Assembly: GCA_948470475.1 (NCBI GenBank) | Contig: OX419338.1 | Location: 32,173,382-32,237,381 of the forward strand | DNA: 64,000 bases | Source of the DNA: Galaxea fascicularis | Taxonomy: Eukaryota; Cnidaria; Anthozoa; Scleractinia; Euphylliidae | Reading direction: 5' to 3' | In this document: piece after piece, positions 11,267 to 22,081 of the stretch | How positions within the stretch are numbered: position 1 is the first letter of the stretch | Layout of the letters: each line of letters starts with the position of its first letter | The notes under the pieces: model-generated | Database searches by the model: none | Seen by the model: only the letters and a program-made list of their open reading frames with translations | Told to the model about the DNA's origin: nothing | Position numbers and translations under genes: made by a program

Positions 11267-12100
11267 TTAATTTTCATTGTTTTCTTGTGTTCCGTCTTTG
11301 TCCAGGAGTTCTTGTAAAGGGCCAGGGAAGTCGTAACCAAACATTTCAAAGTCCCGGCGGTAGAGCTCTGCAATCTTAGTTAGATATTGCATAGGAACCT
11401 TAGAGTAATACTCTAACACTGCTGATGTAGAGGTTGAATTGTGGAGCTTCGGGAACTTAATTTGATCGTGAAGTCCTAGCATTGTCAGAAGGTGATCACC
11501 GTCCTCTCTCAGTGTTTCAAGGTGACCGATAAAATCATAGTCAATAACACATGGATAGCAGATTTGTTCGTATTGCCGCCAATGCTGGTTTCTTGTTTTG
11601 TTATCGGAAAAATACTGAATAAATTCCGGAAAACTCACGAAATGGTATTCGTCAGGTTTGAAACTTTCAGGTCGAAGTGCCTTGACTATTTCTCTTCTGA
11701 TATCTGTCGTATAACCATACACTTTGATAAACTTATTATTATAAGCTGAAACCATTCGGTGCCATGGCTCACGCACGAAAAGGAACTTGGTATAGCTATT
11801 TAACCGCTTTGATCTTTCTTCCTCGCTATAACTGCTTAGTCGTCTCCACAATTTCCAGCGGGATATATTCTGAGGTTCTCCGCGAGCGCGAGCTAACAGA
11901 TATGTCCACGTTGTAGTTCCTACCTTTGGCACCACGCAGTAGATATACTTTCGTTCGTCATCTACGGCAAGCATGTGCAGGTTTTCTGGTGTTGAGGGCT
12001 TTGCAAAAGGGCCCTGACTACAATATTCCTGAAGACGTCGTTTCCTGGCAATTTGTCTTTCCTCGACTTGGCTAATCTGGTTCGACAGCTTAGAATTTCC
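11267..12100 (-). CDS. Carbohydrate sulfotransferase (HNK-1/CHST8-14 family), catalytic exon 3, copy 1
   Basis: Last exon of a Golgi sulfotransferase that would transfer sulfate from PAPS to a glycan. I assemble the gene from exon 1 at 22081-21961, microexon 14896-14853 and this exon from the acceptor TTTCAG at 12101; the total is 999 nt in frame, 332 residues, near CHST11 in length. In the assembled protein the 5'-phosphosulfate loop is PKVGTTTW at about 113-120 and the 3'-phosphate motif VREPWHRMVSAYNNKF at about 164-179. The 5' loop lacks the Lys usual after Trp. Without the upstream exons the frame opens at an ATG at 12127 after a stop and would lack any membrane anchor, which argues for the spliced model. 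Four residues differ from copy 2; one change removes the N-I-S glycosylation sequon there. The acceptor glycan cannot be told from sequence. Confidence 0.88.
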   Translation of the reverse strand, partial: GNSKLSNQISQVEERQIARKRRLQEYCSQGPFAKPSTPENLHMLAVDDERKYIYCVVPKVGTTTWTYLLARARGEPQNISRWKLWRRLSSYSEEERSKRLNSYTKFLFVREPWHRMVSAYNNKFIKVYGYTTDIRREIVKALRPESFKPDEYHFVSFPEFIQYFSDNKTRNQHWRQYEQICYPCVIDYDFIGHLETLREDGDHLLTMLGLHDQIKFPKLHNSTSTSAVLEYYSKVPMQYLTKIAELYRRDFEMFGYDFPGPLQELLDKDGTQENNEN

Positions 12101-13327
12101 CTGAAAGCACAGATACGATTGTCTCATTAGGGATAACTGTCAGCCGTCAAACAGCCTAAAACTTAACCGTCAATTATCCACCGTAAAAGGGTTTCGAGGT
12201 CTTTTAAATCTCACTGTTTTAGCTTCTTATCAGGGACTTCTGGCTCTCAAAGAAATTTTAAACTTGTAAACCAGTTTCCATGCTTCCAGATATATTCACC
12301 CCGCGTTCTTTTCCATTAATTTGCGCCAAACCGACTTTTATCTGACCTATCTGGAAATAATTCCGGTTTCACAACTATTGCATGTAATGATTTACTGGAG
12401 TGTAATGATAGCTTGTTTGTGACCCACTTAACAAGTTAAGATCATGTCGGTCATGTCGAGCGTCCTGAAAGCCGTGGTGAGCTTCTATTGCAAAGCAGAA
12501 GCAGGCCCGTAACAAGGCTGACATTCCGGGAGAGGGGCTCAGCAAACAATCCAAGGGAAATTCCTCTACCCCTCCCCCCTTCCGACTTAGACATTAGGGA
12601 GCGACGCGGACGGCAAGGAAAACATCAAAGTAATAGGTTTTACTGTGCAAACATTAACTCTGCACATTCACACTTTTTCAGTGGTACATGTCTTCACGGT
12701 TTCAAGTTTTATGGAAGACGTAAATACCCGACGGAACCCTTTTCTTTTTTCATTTTCTTTTTCAACTTGGAACCGGTCCCTAGAATTTGACTGCAGGAGA
12801 ATTCGCCTAGAACTTAGCGAGTTGGAGGAATCGCGAAAAAGTTTGAAAGAAAGCGAATTCACTTTATTGGTGATGTTTTCTCTACCGTCACCGTCGTCGT
12901 ATCTTCTGGTGATATTGTTTTTAACTTCCAAAAAACCCTTCTACGAGCCTGGAAGACAAACCAATCGAGCGACATAACACGCGAATCTTCAATTTTAAGG
13001 ACCAAGCATGCCAAAAGTGCATTGGAGCTTTTAAACAGCATTTGCGATCGACTTCCTCGTTTGGGAGATTTGCCAAAAAAAATGGTCTCGGCTCTGATCA
13101 AAGCTTCATGTCTCATTGGAGCTCTGAACAGATTGGTAAAATTAACTGGAAAAACGTTACTCAAAGGTGGACCTAGAGCTGCCACATCCCGTGCAAGGCG
13201 ACGGATGAGAGAGCGAGTTCAACAGTAAGTAGAGTACTGAAATGTTAGTTCTTTGCGCTGCAATATGTTTTTTTTTTTTTTTAACGAGCTCTCAAATTGT
13301 TGACATTATTATGTAACATATCATGAG

Positions 13328-13940
13328 TTAAGGAGGCTCGAAAGGGTTTTCAGCTGAGCGCGCGCGTAAACAACACACGCCAAATCTATAAAAAGTAAGA
13401 GCACGCGTGTGTCGCGCATGCTCAAATGCTAATCTTGTCGATTCGAGATTTTTGAAGTTTCGAAACTTAAGTCGCTTATGTTTCCGCTTTCGCTCAGTAG
13501 ATTTTTTTCGTTTTTTCGGTAACAACTAAGATCAATTAGCTGCGTATATAGTCCGACTTTTGAAAAATTCTGTACGGAGGAAAAAAATTATAGAAAGCAA
13601 GAATGAAAAAGTAGTTTTATTCTTAATCTACCCTACAACATTTTTTAAAACTGAAATATTTTGAAGATCATTCCTGATAACATATAATATAGAAGTTTGA
13701 GAAGATTTCATCGACCTGTTTTTTAAATAAAATAAAAGATTTCTATTTTAAGGGCTTAACTGAATGCGTCATATGGTTGCCACGGTAACAGGTTTTCTGA
13801 AATAGGTGTCATGTAATGAATCTATGTTTCTTTTATTTCCGTGCCAAATTTCATAGTGATACGATGAACCAAACATAATTTAGAAAATAATTTGTAGAAC
13901 TTGTCTCGGGAAAATAAAACTATTTCGAACTATCTTATAA
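13328..13940 (+). mobile_element. About 615-bp MITE with TTAA target sites (left, intron 2 of copy 1)
   Basis: Begins TTAAGGAGGCTCGAAAGGG and ends with a related inverted terminus before TTATAA (TTAA in copy 2 at 32137-32140). An inverted second copy lies at 15031-16024. TTAA flanks suggest mobilisation by a Kolobok- or piggyBac-type transposase. Orthologue in copy 2: 31553-32140. Confidence 0.7.
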
Positions 13941-14105
13941 GTTATCGTGGCCGCAATTTATTTCTTAACAATTACTCTAACGTTGCAAATTTCACTTCAT
14001 TTCATCCGTGAAAGACCAAGATGACCTCCAAAACACAAAAGTTAATACTAAAAATACAAAGGCAAAGGTTAATATTAACTTCAACTAAAACCGTCAACCG
14101 TCAAA

Positions 14106-14330
14106 GCAAGCTTAGTACTACCCCCTGGAGATGACTTTTGTCCATGATAAGATGCCCGGCATGAAGATCCTTGTGGGCACTATAAGTTCCCTATTCGGAT
14201 GCCAGTCCACCGTAGGCACCCCCACTGAAGTCACTAGGGATATAGTTTTCCCCTTGATAGGTTACTTCTTCATCGAGGGGTACTCCAGCACTTGTTAAAG
14301 AAGCTATCTTACGAGATTTAATGTTCCTTT
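14106..14330. other. Unexplained segment open on both strands between the two MITEs
   Basis: On the minus strand the frame reads through SDFSGGAYGGLASE, one TAG, then GTYSAHKDLHAGHLIMDKS before TGA, with AATAAA about 145 nt beyond. On the plus strand a 53-codon frame from ATG at 14128 is also open. Both are nearly identical in copy 2 (about 32300-32510). I do not recognise either product. Confidence 0.25.
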
Positions 14331-14852
14331 AAAAAGCTGAAAAGACATTGGAAAGAAAAATCTAGGATAATGGCTCGGTTTTGTTAAATATTTTTGCCAA
14401 AGCTACAAATAAGCAATTTTGTGAGTTATGTTTCTTAGATTCATGTAGGGTTAAAGCGTATGTTGTTAGATTTGAAGACCGGAAAACTGTAGTTTTTCGC
14501 CGTAAAGCAGAGACGTCGAGCATTAAGCAATGTTGGCCTTTGTATTTCTAGCGATATCTCGGCTACCTGTAGGGAAACCGTTTTTAACAATTTTGTAGAT
14601 GCAAAGAAACTATTACTAAGCTAAACTGAATCGATAAAAAATACACGTAGTTACTCGTCATGGATGAAATAACTGACAGAGCTATTTGCCAAGGCAAATC
14701 CGCCATATCTCCAATGTGCGCGCCAATTGTTTCATAAATAATGCGCAAGATGGATGCACCGTCCAATTTTATGGAACACTAACGCAAGGAATACTCAATG
14801 TTTTTTTATTGTATCATTTTAGTGTATATTGGGGAAGGCAAATATATCTTAC

Positions 14853-14896
14853 CTGGAACTCCTGGTGCTGCAACCATTTCATCTTGGAATGTGTCA
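14853..14896 (-). CDS. Sulfotransferase microexon 2, copy 1 (44 bp)
   Basis: On the minus strand a 44-nt segment lies between an acceptor (TTTAATTGTAG) and a strong donor (CAG/GTAAGATAT). It enters in phase 1 and leaves in phase 0, exactly what exon 1 (phase 1 out) and exon 3 (phase 0 in) need. It encodes a short stem stretch, VTHSKMKWLQHQEFQ. Copy 2 (33036-33079) is identical over all 44 nt with both splice sites kept. Confidence 0.7.
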
Positions 14897-15030
14897 CTAC
14901 AATTAAATAAAGACCAAGCTTTTATAGTTGAATTTAGCACATATGGGATCTGATCACAATAGTCCCGGTTTATTGAAAAGAAAAACCTAATTAAACAAAA
15001 ATTATACGACTAGAATTAATCATAGATCAG

Positions 15031-16024
15031 TTAAGGTGGTTCGAAATAGTTTTCATTTTCCCGAGACAAGCCCTACTACGTTTTTTTCTAAATTCTGTCT
15101 GCTTTATCCTATCACTATGAAATTTGGCACAGAAATAAAAGAAAGATCGTAAACTCATTACATCATATCGATTTCAGAAAATCTGTTTCCATGGCAACCA
15201 TATGGCGCATTCAGTTGAGCCCCTAAACCCGAATTTTTTTTATTTTATTTACAAAAAGGTCGGTGAAAACTTCTGTATTATGTGTTACCAGGAATGATCT
15301 TCAAAATAATTCAGTTAAATAAATTTCTGTGGGGCAGATTAAGAATAACACTACTTTTTGACTATTGCTTTCTTAATTTGTTTTCCTACCGATAGAATTT
15401 TTTAAAAGTCGGACTACATACGCAGCCAATTGATCTTAGTTGTTCCCGAATATGCGGAAATACAAGCGACTAAGGCCCCGTTCAGACTAGGTGCCTGTGC
15501 CCGGTTTTCGGGAACGGGAACAAGTCTGAACAAAGCTTTTCTTTGGTGCCTGCGCACATATCCGAGCACCGTGCCCGGGATCAGGCACTACCTCAAAAGG
15601 TAGTACCCGGGCACCGTTCCCGGGCACAGGAACTTGTCCGAACATTTTTTCATGTGTTCCCGCGTTTTTTCCCCCGTGTTTCCCTAAGATGCAGTCACCA
15701 AAATGGCGGCAATATTGCGGAGTACTCAAAAAGATAAACTGGGCACCAAGCCTTCCGCACGAGTGTGAACATTCTCGGTCCAGGGCACTGAGGTGTCTGG
15801 ACAGCGTCCTTTTTAGTGCCCGGGAACGGTGCGGGAACGGGCACTTAGTCTGAACGGGGCCTAAAGTTACAAAACTTCAAATTACAAAATTCGAGTTCAT
15901 AAGATTAGCATTTGAGCATGCGCGACACACGCGTGCTTATACTTTTTATGAACTTTTTATAGATACGGCGTGTGTTGCTTACGCGTGCGGGCGCTCGGCG
16001 AAAAACCCTTTCGAGCCTCCTTAA
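15031..16024 (-). mobile_element. Second, inverted copy of the TTAA-site MITE, with a nested MITE
   Basis: Starts TTAAGGTGGTTCGAAATAG and ends CGAGCCTCCTTAA. Subtracting the nested element (15474-15861 plus target repeat) leaves about 600 bp, close to the size of the element at 13328-13940. Orthologue in copy 2: 33210-34542. Confidence 0.7.
15474..15861 (+). mobile_element. 388-bp MITE with TAA target duplication
   Basis: Terminal inverted repeats GGCCCCGTTCAGACTA...TAGTCTGAACGGGGCC, internal GTGCCCGG-type palindromes, flanked by TAA at 15471-15473 and 15862-15864. A 3-bp TWA site fits a PIF/Harbinger-type MITE. The copy 2 orthologue (33608-34379) carries a further nested insertion. Confidence 0.75.
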
Positions 16025-16579
16025 GTGCGTTCCACTCGCATACACTCATTCACGAAGCCACTCGTCTTCATTAGGATTTCGCATGAAATCGAGGTGAAGT
16101 GCTCCAGAAACAAAGATGTCCCAACATGGCGATCAAAGTGTGAACTCCAATGGCGTCGACCGATACCAGTCATACCAACGTGACTGATTTCGACAATCAA
16201 CATGATCAGTATGCGCATGTGTTCAATCAGATTTTTCAATTTTAAAGTGCCAAGATTTCTTAGGATCGGTTACCTCGTGGTTAATTTGGCTTCGACAGCT
16301 ACACGTTCTGGCCTGCCATTGTTCATGAAACCAAAAGTAATTGGCTCACGCGACCCGGGAGTCTTACTTAAGGCTGGTTTTCACTGGCGACGGAGTCGGC
16401 GTCGGAGTCGTAATCAGAAGCGTCATTCATCATTCCCACTGGCATATTACACCATTACCATCATTAATCATCATTATCATATCTGAATCACACTTACATT
16501 GTCGAGCCCACAGACTAGTGGGACACTATGTCTAAGAACCTAGATAAGCAACCTAGCTCACCAGGAGTTCCTGTAGCTC

Positions 16580-16640
16580 GTAGCTCAATGGTTAGAGCAT
16601 CTGACCGCTAGCTTCAAATAGGAAGGGATCCGCCAAGTGG
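16580..16640 (+). repeat. tRNA-derived SINE head fragment
   Basis: GTAGCTCAATGGTTAGAGCA matches an RNA polymerase III A box in tRNA context; the B-box region is degenerate. It lies in a roughly 270-bp stretch absent from copy 2, preceded by a GTTTTCACTGGCGACGGAG terminus of a MITE-like element. Confidence 0.5.
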
Positions 16641-17439
16641 GTATAGAAACACAAGCAAACTCTTATGCCAAACAGAATGCTTTGCCATTCTCACAGAAAG
16701 AATGACGTTGCCTGAGGAGCAACTCTATTAATCAAACTATTCCCGGCAACCGATGAGATCCACAAGGGGGGATCGAAACCATGGTCTTGCCTACCAAACA
16801 CAGCCAAAAAACTGGCATATAAACAAAAGGAGGAAAATACTGAGCTTCCGCAACATAATTCGCAGTTTCAGAGCGGAGCGAAAGGATAACGAAGACAGCC
16901 ATAATTAAAGCAGATTTTTAATTTCAAGTGTTGCATAGCTCTCTAAGACGCTGCAAAACTAAAGAAAGGATAAAGAGACGAATAGTCGTAAAAAGAAGCA
17001 CAACATCTTGCTACAAAAACAAATAGTCGGGCCCGGTTATGGAAACACTGCAAGATAAAGATTATTACACGGCTTAAATTCCTAGCCTTTCAAAGTTGAC
17101 AAGACAGAGGCTGTACTGTCACCGAACACACTGAAAGGAGCCAAACCAAAGCTGGACACACAGTCGTTAAGCAGAAACAACAAGGGTCAAAGCAAACAGG
17201 TGATAAATGCAGAATTTAAATAAACCCAGAAATGACCTTTGGTATCAAAATACATAGCATGCGACAGTTAAGGCATGGCTTTTTCAATCACCATCATCAT
17301 CATATGTAATCCTCTAAACCATCGTGTTGCCCCGATGAAAACAAACAAGAAGCTAAATCGGTCAATAGAACCGAGATAGAAGCGGCAAACATGTGAACAG
17401 GAGTCGTGTAGGCCTTCCAACCTCATTTTACGTCACTGA

Positions 17440-18180
17440 ATATTTTGGCGATGGGGACAGCAAGAGTTTTAATCTAGTTAAAGACCATATGGCATTGAAG
17501 TACAGAAGAAAGAATGTGTCGGGCATGTGCAGAAGAGACTTGGTACTGCTTTGCGCAAACTAAAGAAGGAAAACGGGATTGGCTGGGAAAGAAAAATTGA
17601 AGGACAAAATGATTGACGGGTTACAGAACTACTATCGCATTGCCATCAGAAGTAATGCTAGTAATCTTCCTGCTATGAAGAAGGCAATCCTTGTCAATTT
17701 ATTTCATTGTGCATCCTCAAACGAAGACAGTGGCACCTACATTATTGTCCAGAGGGTGCCAATAGCTCGTAGTGTGGGTTTCTCAGAGATCGTGCAAACT
17801 ACGGCAGAACAAATAATTACAGACATGGTGGTGGGTTACCTCGAGATACAATTGAGGAGCTTAAGCCAATTTATAGTCGATTGAGTGTGGACAATCTTCT
17901 GAGTAGGTGTCTTGATGGCAAAATGAATCTCTCAATGTTATGTTTTGTGAGCGAGTACCGAAGGATGTCTTTGTGCGTGCTGATATCTCAATTACGGCTG
18001 GGCATTTATGATGCAGTGGCTCACTTTAATATAGGATGCCACGCGTCTGTAAAGATCTTTGAGAAACTTGGAATTTCTCCCGAGCAACACTGTTTGACTG
18101 GATCTCAGAGAACTGATGCAATGAGAATGTTTAAAGGAAATTACGAAGCGCAGGAAGGAAACCGAGTCAAAGAGGAGACT
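17440..18180 (+). pseudogene. Mutator-like transposase fragment
   Basis: Frame pieces match my knowledge of the Mutator-like transposase domain family abundant in cnidarians: FGDGDS, then ECVGHVQKRLGT, then KMIDGLQNYYRIAIRSN, MKKAI, FHCASS, then LLSRCLDGK and AVAHFNIGC. The pieces lie in different frames with stops between, so the element is dead. Copy 2 keeps only the part up to MKKAI-equivalent sequence (36040-36299). Confidence 0.7.
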
Positions 18181-18738
18181 GCTTCGGGGGTGACACATAT
18201 GTATCTGGTGCATTTTATATGCGTACAATCTGAAACGAACACCGGACACTGTTTGCCATGGATATAAATATTATCTCTTATCAACTGATGACTTTATCCT
18301 TAGATTTCTTAATTTTGCAATTTTGTCACTACACTACTAATTTTGCTGTTCCAGCAAAAAAGATATCTAGGCTTCCTTACACGCATTTTAAATAAAAGTT
18401 ACACTGCAGTTTTGTTGAAAGTTGTTTTGTGTTGTGAACCTAAGAAAACATAACTATTGTGAAACTGGATAAGGTTCATTTCAATTTTGAGGGTACCATG
18501 ACTGTAAACATTATAACATTAGTAGTGAACACTGAAACTTTCTTGAAAAACCCTAAAAATTCGGTTTTTTGAGATTTACTCCACAGAGCAATCATTGTAG
18601 ATTATTTTGATACCAGTATCATGTATTTGGGACCTCTGGTTGTTTAGATATCCTTTTTAGCTCATGGATGACGTAGTCATACTATGAGGTTTTGTTGTGG
18701 GTCTGAATTTCCCTCACTCACTCAGGGATCACTCATTC

Positions 18739-18786
18739 GTTCACTCACTCACTCACTCACTCACTCACTCACTCACTCACTCACTC
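18739..18786 (+). repeat. (TCAC)n microsatellite
   Basis: About eleven consecutive TCAC units; lies in the 3-kb stretch present only in copy 1. Confidence 0.95.
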
Positions 18787-19779
18787 GATTCCGATTAATT
18801 TATTCATTAAACTTTCCCCCGGTCCCTCCCCTGATAAGTATTGCTTTTGTCTCTATAGTCTTCTTGGTCCAACGTTTGCAAATCTCAGGGTGTAGTACAA
18901 AGGCGGAGAATTTTGCTCTGCATATATTGTTGTAATTTTCATGGCGTCGGATTTTCGTTTCGTTTTCCAACTCAACAAAGGTCTATTTTGTTTAAGGATC
19001 AGTGATCTGATAAAGTTAATAAGATGAAAAACACGAGCTGCGAGAATTGAACTTTGAAATCTTCAGAGCAGCGAAAATAAACTTCGAGATATCGCAAAAG
19101 CAGCTATAAAGCTTATCACTGTGCGGTAGCTGGGGCAGTAGTAATCGATAATTTTTTGCCACAATATGATGGAAGAAGGAAGAATAAAGAAAATCGGCAA
19201 AAAAAGGAAACAGGAGAAAGATTTTCTAGCCAAAAAACCAAATTCTGGCAAGCAACGCATTTGATTTATGAGCAACATATGATCGATTTAAGCAGGTACG
19301 TCATGAAGTATTTTTGAAGACGCTCTTTTCATGGTGAACGCTCGATTGCAAATATGATCTTGTTTAGAAAGGCTATATCCCTTGGCTTAAACGATCGGTA
19401 TAACACAAGGACCACAGGCATGCAAATATTTTTTCTCTGTGAGGATATAATTGGGTCTGACAAGCAGCTATAACAGCTAATCTGTTCGAACAACAAAATA
19501 TTTGGAAAGTCAAGTAGCACAAAGCATAAATAGATGGATTGAATATCACACCTTTCACGCCAAAGCAAAAGTTTTGTGCCGGACCCCGAATCGCTCAAAA
19601 ACATTGTTACTGTAAAGCATCACTAATTTCCCTCAGGACTTTCACAAAATATTGTGATGTTATCTCGCATTCAGAATAGTCGGATATTTTATTACGACCA
19701 AAAACGTTTATAAAAACTAACTTGAAATGAAGGGTACATATATATGTTGTGCCGCGTAGCACTATAAACACATACAAGT

Positions 19780-19985
19780 GGTGGAACAGAGAATTAACTC
19801 TGAAGTGTAAATTAAAGTGCTAATAGAAGCCCATGAAAAACCCACTGGGCGTTAGCCCTAGTAAAGGGTATCAGGGAACCACACGAGGCAAAGAAAAAAT
19901 TCTTATGACCTCGGTGGGAATCGAACCCACGACCTCCGGATTAGATCTACCATTGCTCTGCCATTGAAGTAAGAAACTTTAACTT
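19780..19985 (-). repeat. tRNA-related SINE remnant
   Basis: The minus strand from 19985 reads ATGGCAGAGCAATGGTAGA, then CCGGAGGTCGTGGG and GTTCGATTCCCACC, a good B box, followed by a non-tRNA body. The anticodon arm cannot pair, so it is not a functional tRNA gene. The exact tail end is uncertain. Confidence 0.6.
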
Positions 19986-20649
19986 GCCTGTTACACTTCT
20001 TAAGAAAGCGATCACATTTGAATATTATTTTTATAGTCCGTGTACAAATTTGCATATTTGTGCTCCATCGCCGGTTCAAATTACTTACGTCTGTCAATTT
20101 CGTCTAATGTAATGCTTCTGGTGCCTGTCAATCAACTGCGTAATTTTACGGAAAATATTAGCGCGTAAACGGTTCATTTACCAAGAGGTGTGTCTGACAA
20201 GGATGTGCTCCCACAAAACACAAACGAATGTACAGGTTTCTTGCACATATCTTTTTAGAAAATAAAGTTGTTGTAAATTCAAAGTATTGTTATGTTCCTC
20301 ATCCATGAGCTGGCTCATAGGAGCCTTTGATTAATAGACGTACACCTTTTTTCACCCTTGGGGAGCTGGGAAGTAGTTGCCATGGTAACAAAATGTCAAT
20401 CACTGTTATAAATCTTAACACTGTTAGATGGTCTCCTCAGTGGTAATTCATCAAATATTAAAAAGGTTCATTTTGTGAGTGGGAGCCCACCTTAAAATCC
20501 TCTGGATCGCATTTAAAGGACTCCAGGGCTCAGCTCATTAATTTAATTTAATATCTAATATGTCATTAATATCTCACTGATTTAATTTCTGTCTTACCGC
20601 CATCCCGTTATGATCTACGGCGAAATAACAAGGTAATTTTTCTGAGCAC

Positions 20650-20832
20650 CCAAAGCGTTTTACAAAAGTTACCATGCGGGATCGATCCTTTATGGCGGCA
20701 GCACTACGGCTTTGGAATAGGTTCCTATTTTTGTATTTATTGTAATGTTGATTATTTGATTATTCTTATAGAAAATGCGCAATATAAATATGAAATATTA
20801 TTATCATTGCTATTACTATTATTATTCAACCT
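20650..20832 (+). mobile_element. Non-LTR retrotransposon 3' end (L2/CR1-like)
   Basis: Encodes the C-terminal signature MRDRSFMAAAPRLWNRF, then GCGCAATATAAATATGAAATATTATTATC, typical of the 3' end of L2/CR1-type elements with an ATT-rich tail. The same remnant in copy 2 is split by a large insertion (37995-38080 and 39866-39960). Confidence 0.65.
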
Positions 20833-21960
20833 GATAATTAACTAGTCTCCTTATGTTGCGCAACTCCTGCTGGGCCTGATTATCGGTTTCTTCTCGTGAA
20901 TAACCATGCAGAAGGCAGCAATATTTGAGCTTGCAAATGTTGGCGGACCGAACAAATTTTAGATAGAGCTCCTGATAAAGGCCTATTTTTTCACGGCGCT
21001 TTATATAACGCTTTGTGCTCTTTGAAGTCTGCCGGTTTTGGTCTCAATTACATCGCCATCTGCCGAGATCTCGAAATCGACTTTTTTTTGAGGTCGCCCA
21101 CGAACTTTAAGTAAAGCTTAATTACGTTTTAACCCTGTAGTGTGACCACAACCTTTGTAAGAGGGTTTAGCGTGCTTTATCAGTCTGTTATTGTAAGTAG
21201 ACTTAGTGTACTCTTTGTATATAGTTACTGTTTCGTGTAAGAAAGTATTTTGTAAGTAACAGTAAAAAAAGCTAGTATATATCAAGCACTAGAGAATACG
21301 CCAATTAGATCTGAACGACCCCTGTTCCTTGATTAAATGATGATGAAAGCGAGCTAGACGGTAAGATATGAAAGTAAAGTAACGGCCTCTCTTCCCATGC
21401 AGACCTATTTAGGGCTTCGCCACGTGTTCCTCCCGGCCTCAAACGCCTGCTCGAGCAATTCAGCCCACGCTCAAAGCTCAAAGACAGCAACTGATTTACG
21501 CCCAAACACAAGCAAAAGTTACTTTAAAATGTGGATTTCCAGTACTGAAACAGTAGCCAGTGAAGTGAACAATGGTGTTTCCCTTGTATCGTTTGATCTT
21601 TGTATTATTATGCCACTTTTCCTCGGGCGAATCAGATCCGCTATTCGTGGTTGATTTACCCCGAATATATTGTTCCGTTAGTTAAAGAGATCTCCTTTCC
21701 AGATCAGATTTTTAAAAATGAGATATCCTCGATCTGAATATTTTCATGCCACGTTTCCTTGACTTTTAGACTATAATTCTGGAAAATTGTGTTTGAGAAT
21801 TACATATACCACGGATTGCTGAATAAGTTGTTCTGTTAGTGAATGGGATCTCCTTTTCGATATATTAGCAAAGCTAAACTGAGGAATTCAATGAGTGTCA
21901 ACTCGCACCAGCTTTTCACCAATGTTTTTTTCCTGAACATTTTCGGCTCTAAACGCTTAC

Positions 21961-22081
21961 CTTCATCTTTTGATGCTTGCTCATTTGATTGCATTTTCCA
22001 AGTCAACATAGCAAGTGAAGAAATCATTAGTAAAATGAGAATCACGCGAAGCGTCTGTGTGAGTCTTGTTTGTCCTAACAT
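21961..22081 (-). CDS. Sulfotransferase exon 1, membrane anchor, copy 1
   Basis: ATG at 22081 starts MLGQTRLTQTLR, followed by a hydrophobic span (about residues 12-28, VILILLMISSLAMLTW) and a polar stem, then a strong donor GAAG/GTAAGC. This is a type II signal anchor as expected for a Golgi sulfotransferase. The exon leaves in phase 1, matching the 44-bp microexon at 14853-14896, about 7 kb away. Copy 2 (41092-41212) differs at three residues and keeps the donor. Joining to exon 3 is inferred from phase, strand and order; no transcript seen. Confidence 0.7.

Noticed and set aside
12728..12940. Candidate stem-region exon of the sulfotransferase (NNIT and ENIT sequons, donor CGG/GTATTT)
   Set aside because: It would fit phase 0 in and out, but its acceptor is weak, a stop lies just upstream, and exons 1, 2 and 3 already join in frame without it. 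Kept as a possible alternative exon only.
13328..16024. A single 2.7-kb transposon with about 600-bp terminal inverted repeats
   Set aside because: Each arm has its own pair of terminal repeats and TTAA on both sides, so two inverted MITE insertions explain it better; the sulfotransferase microexon also lies between them.
19903..19985. Functional tRNA gene
   Set aside because: The B box is good, but the anticodon stem does not pair and the 5' part is eroded; a SINE remnant fits.
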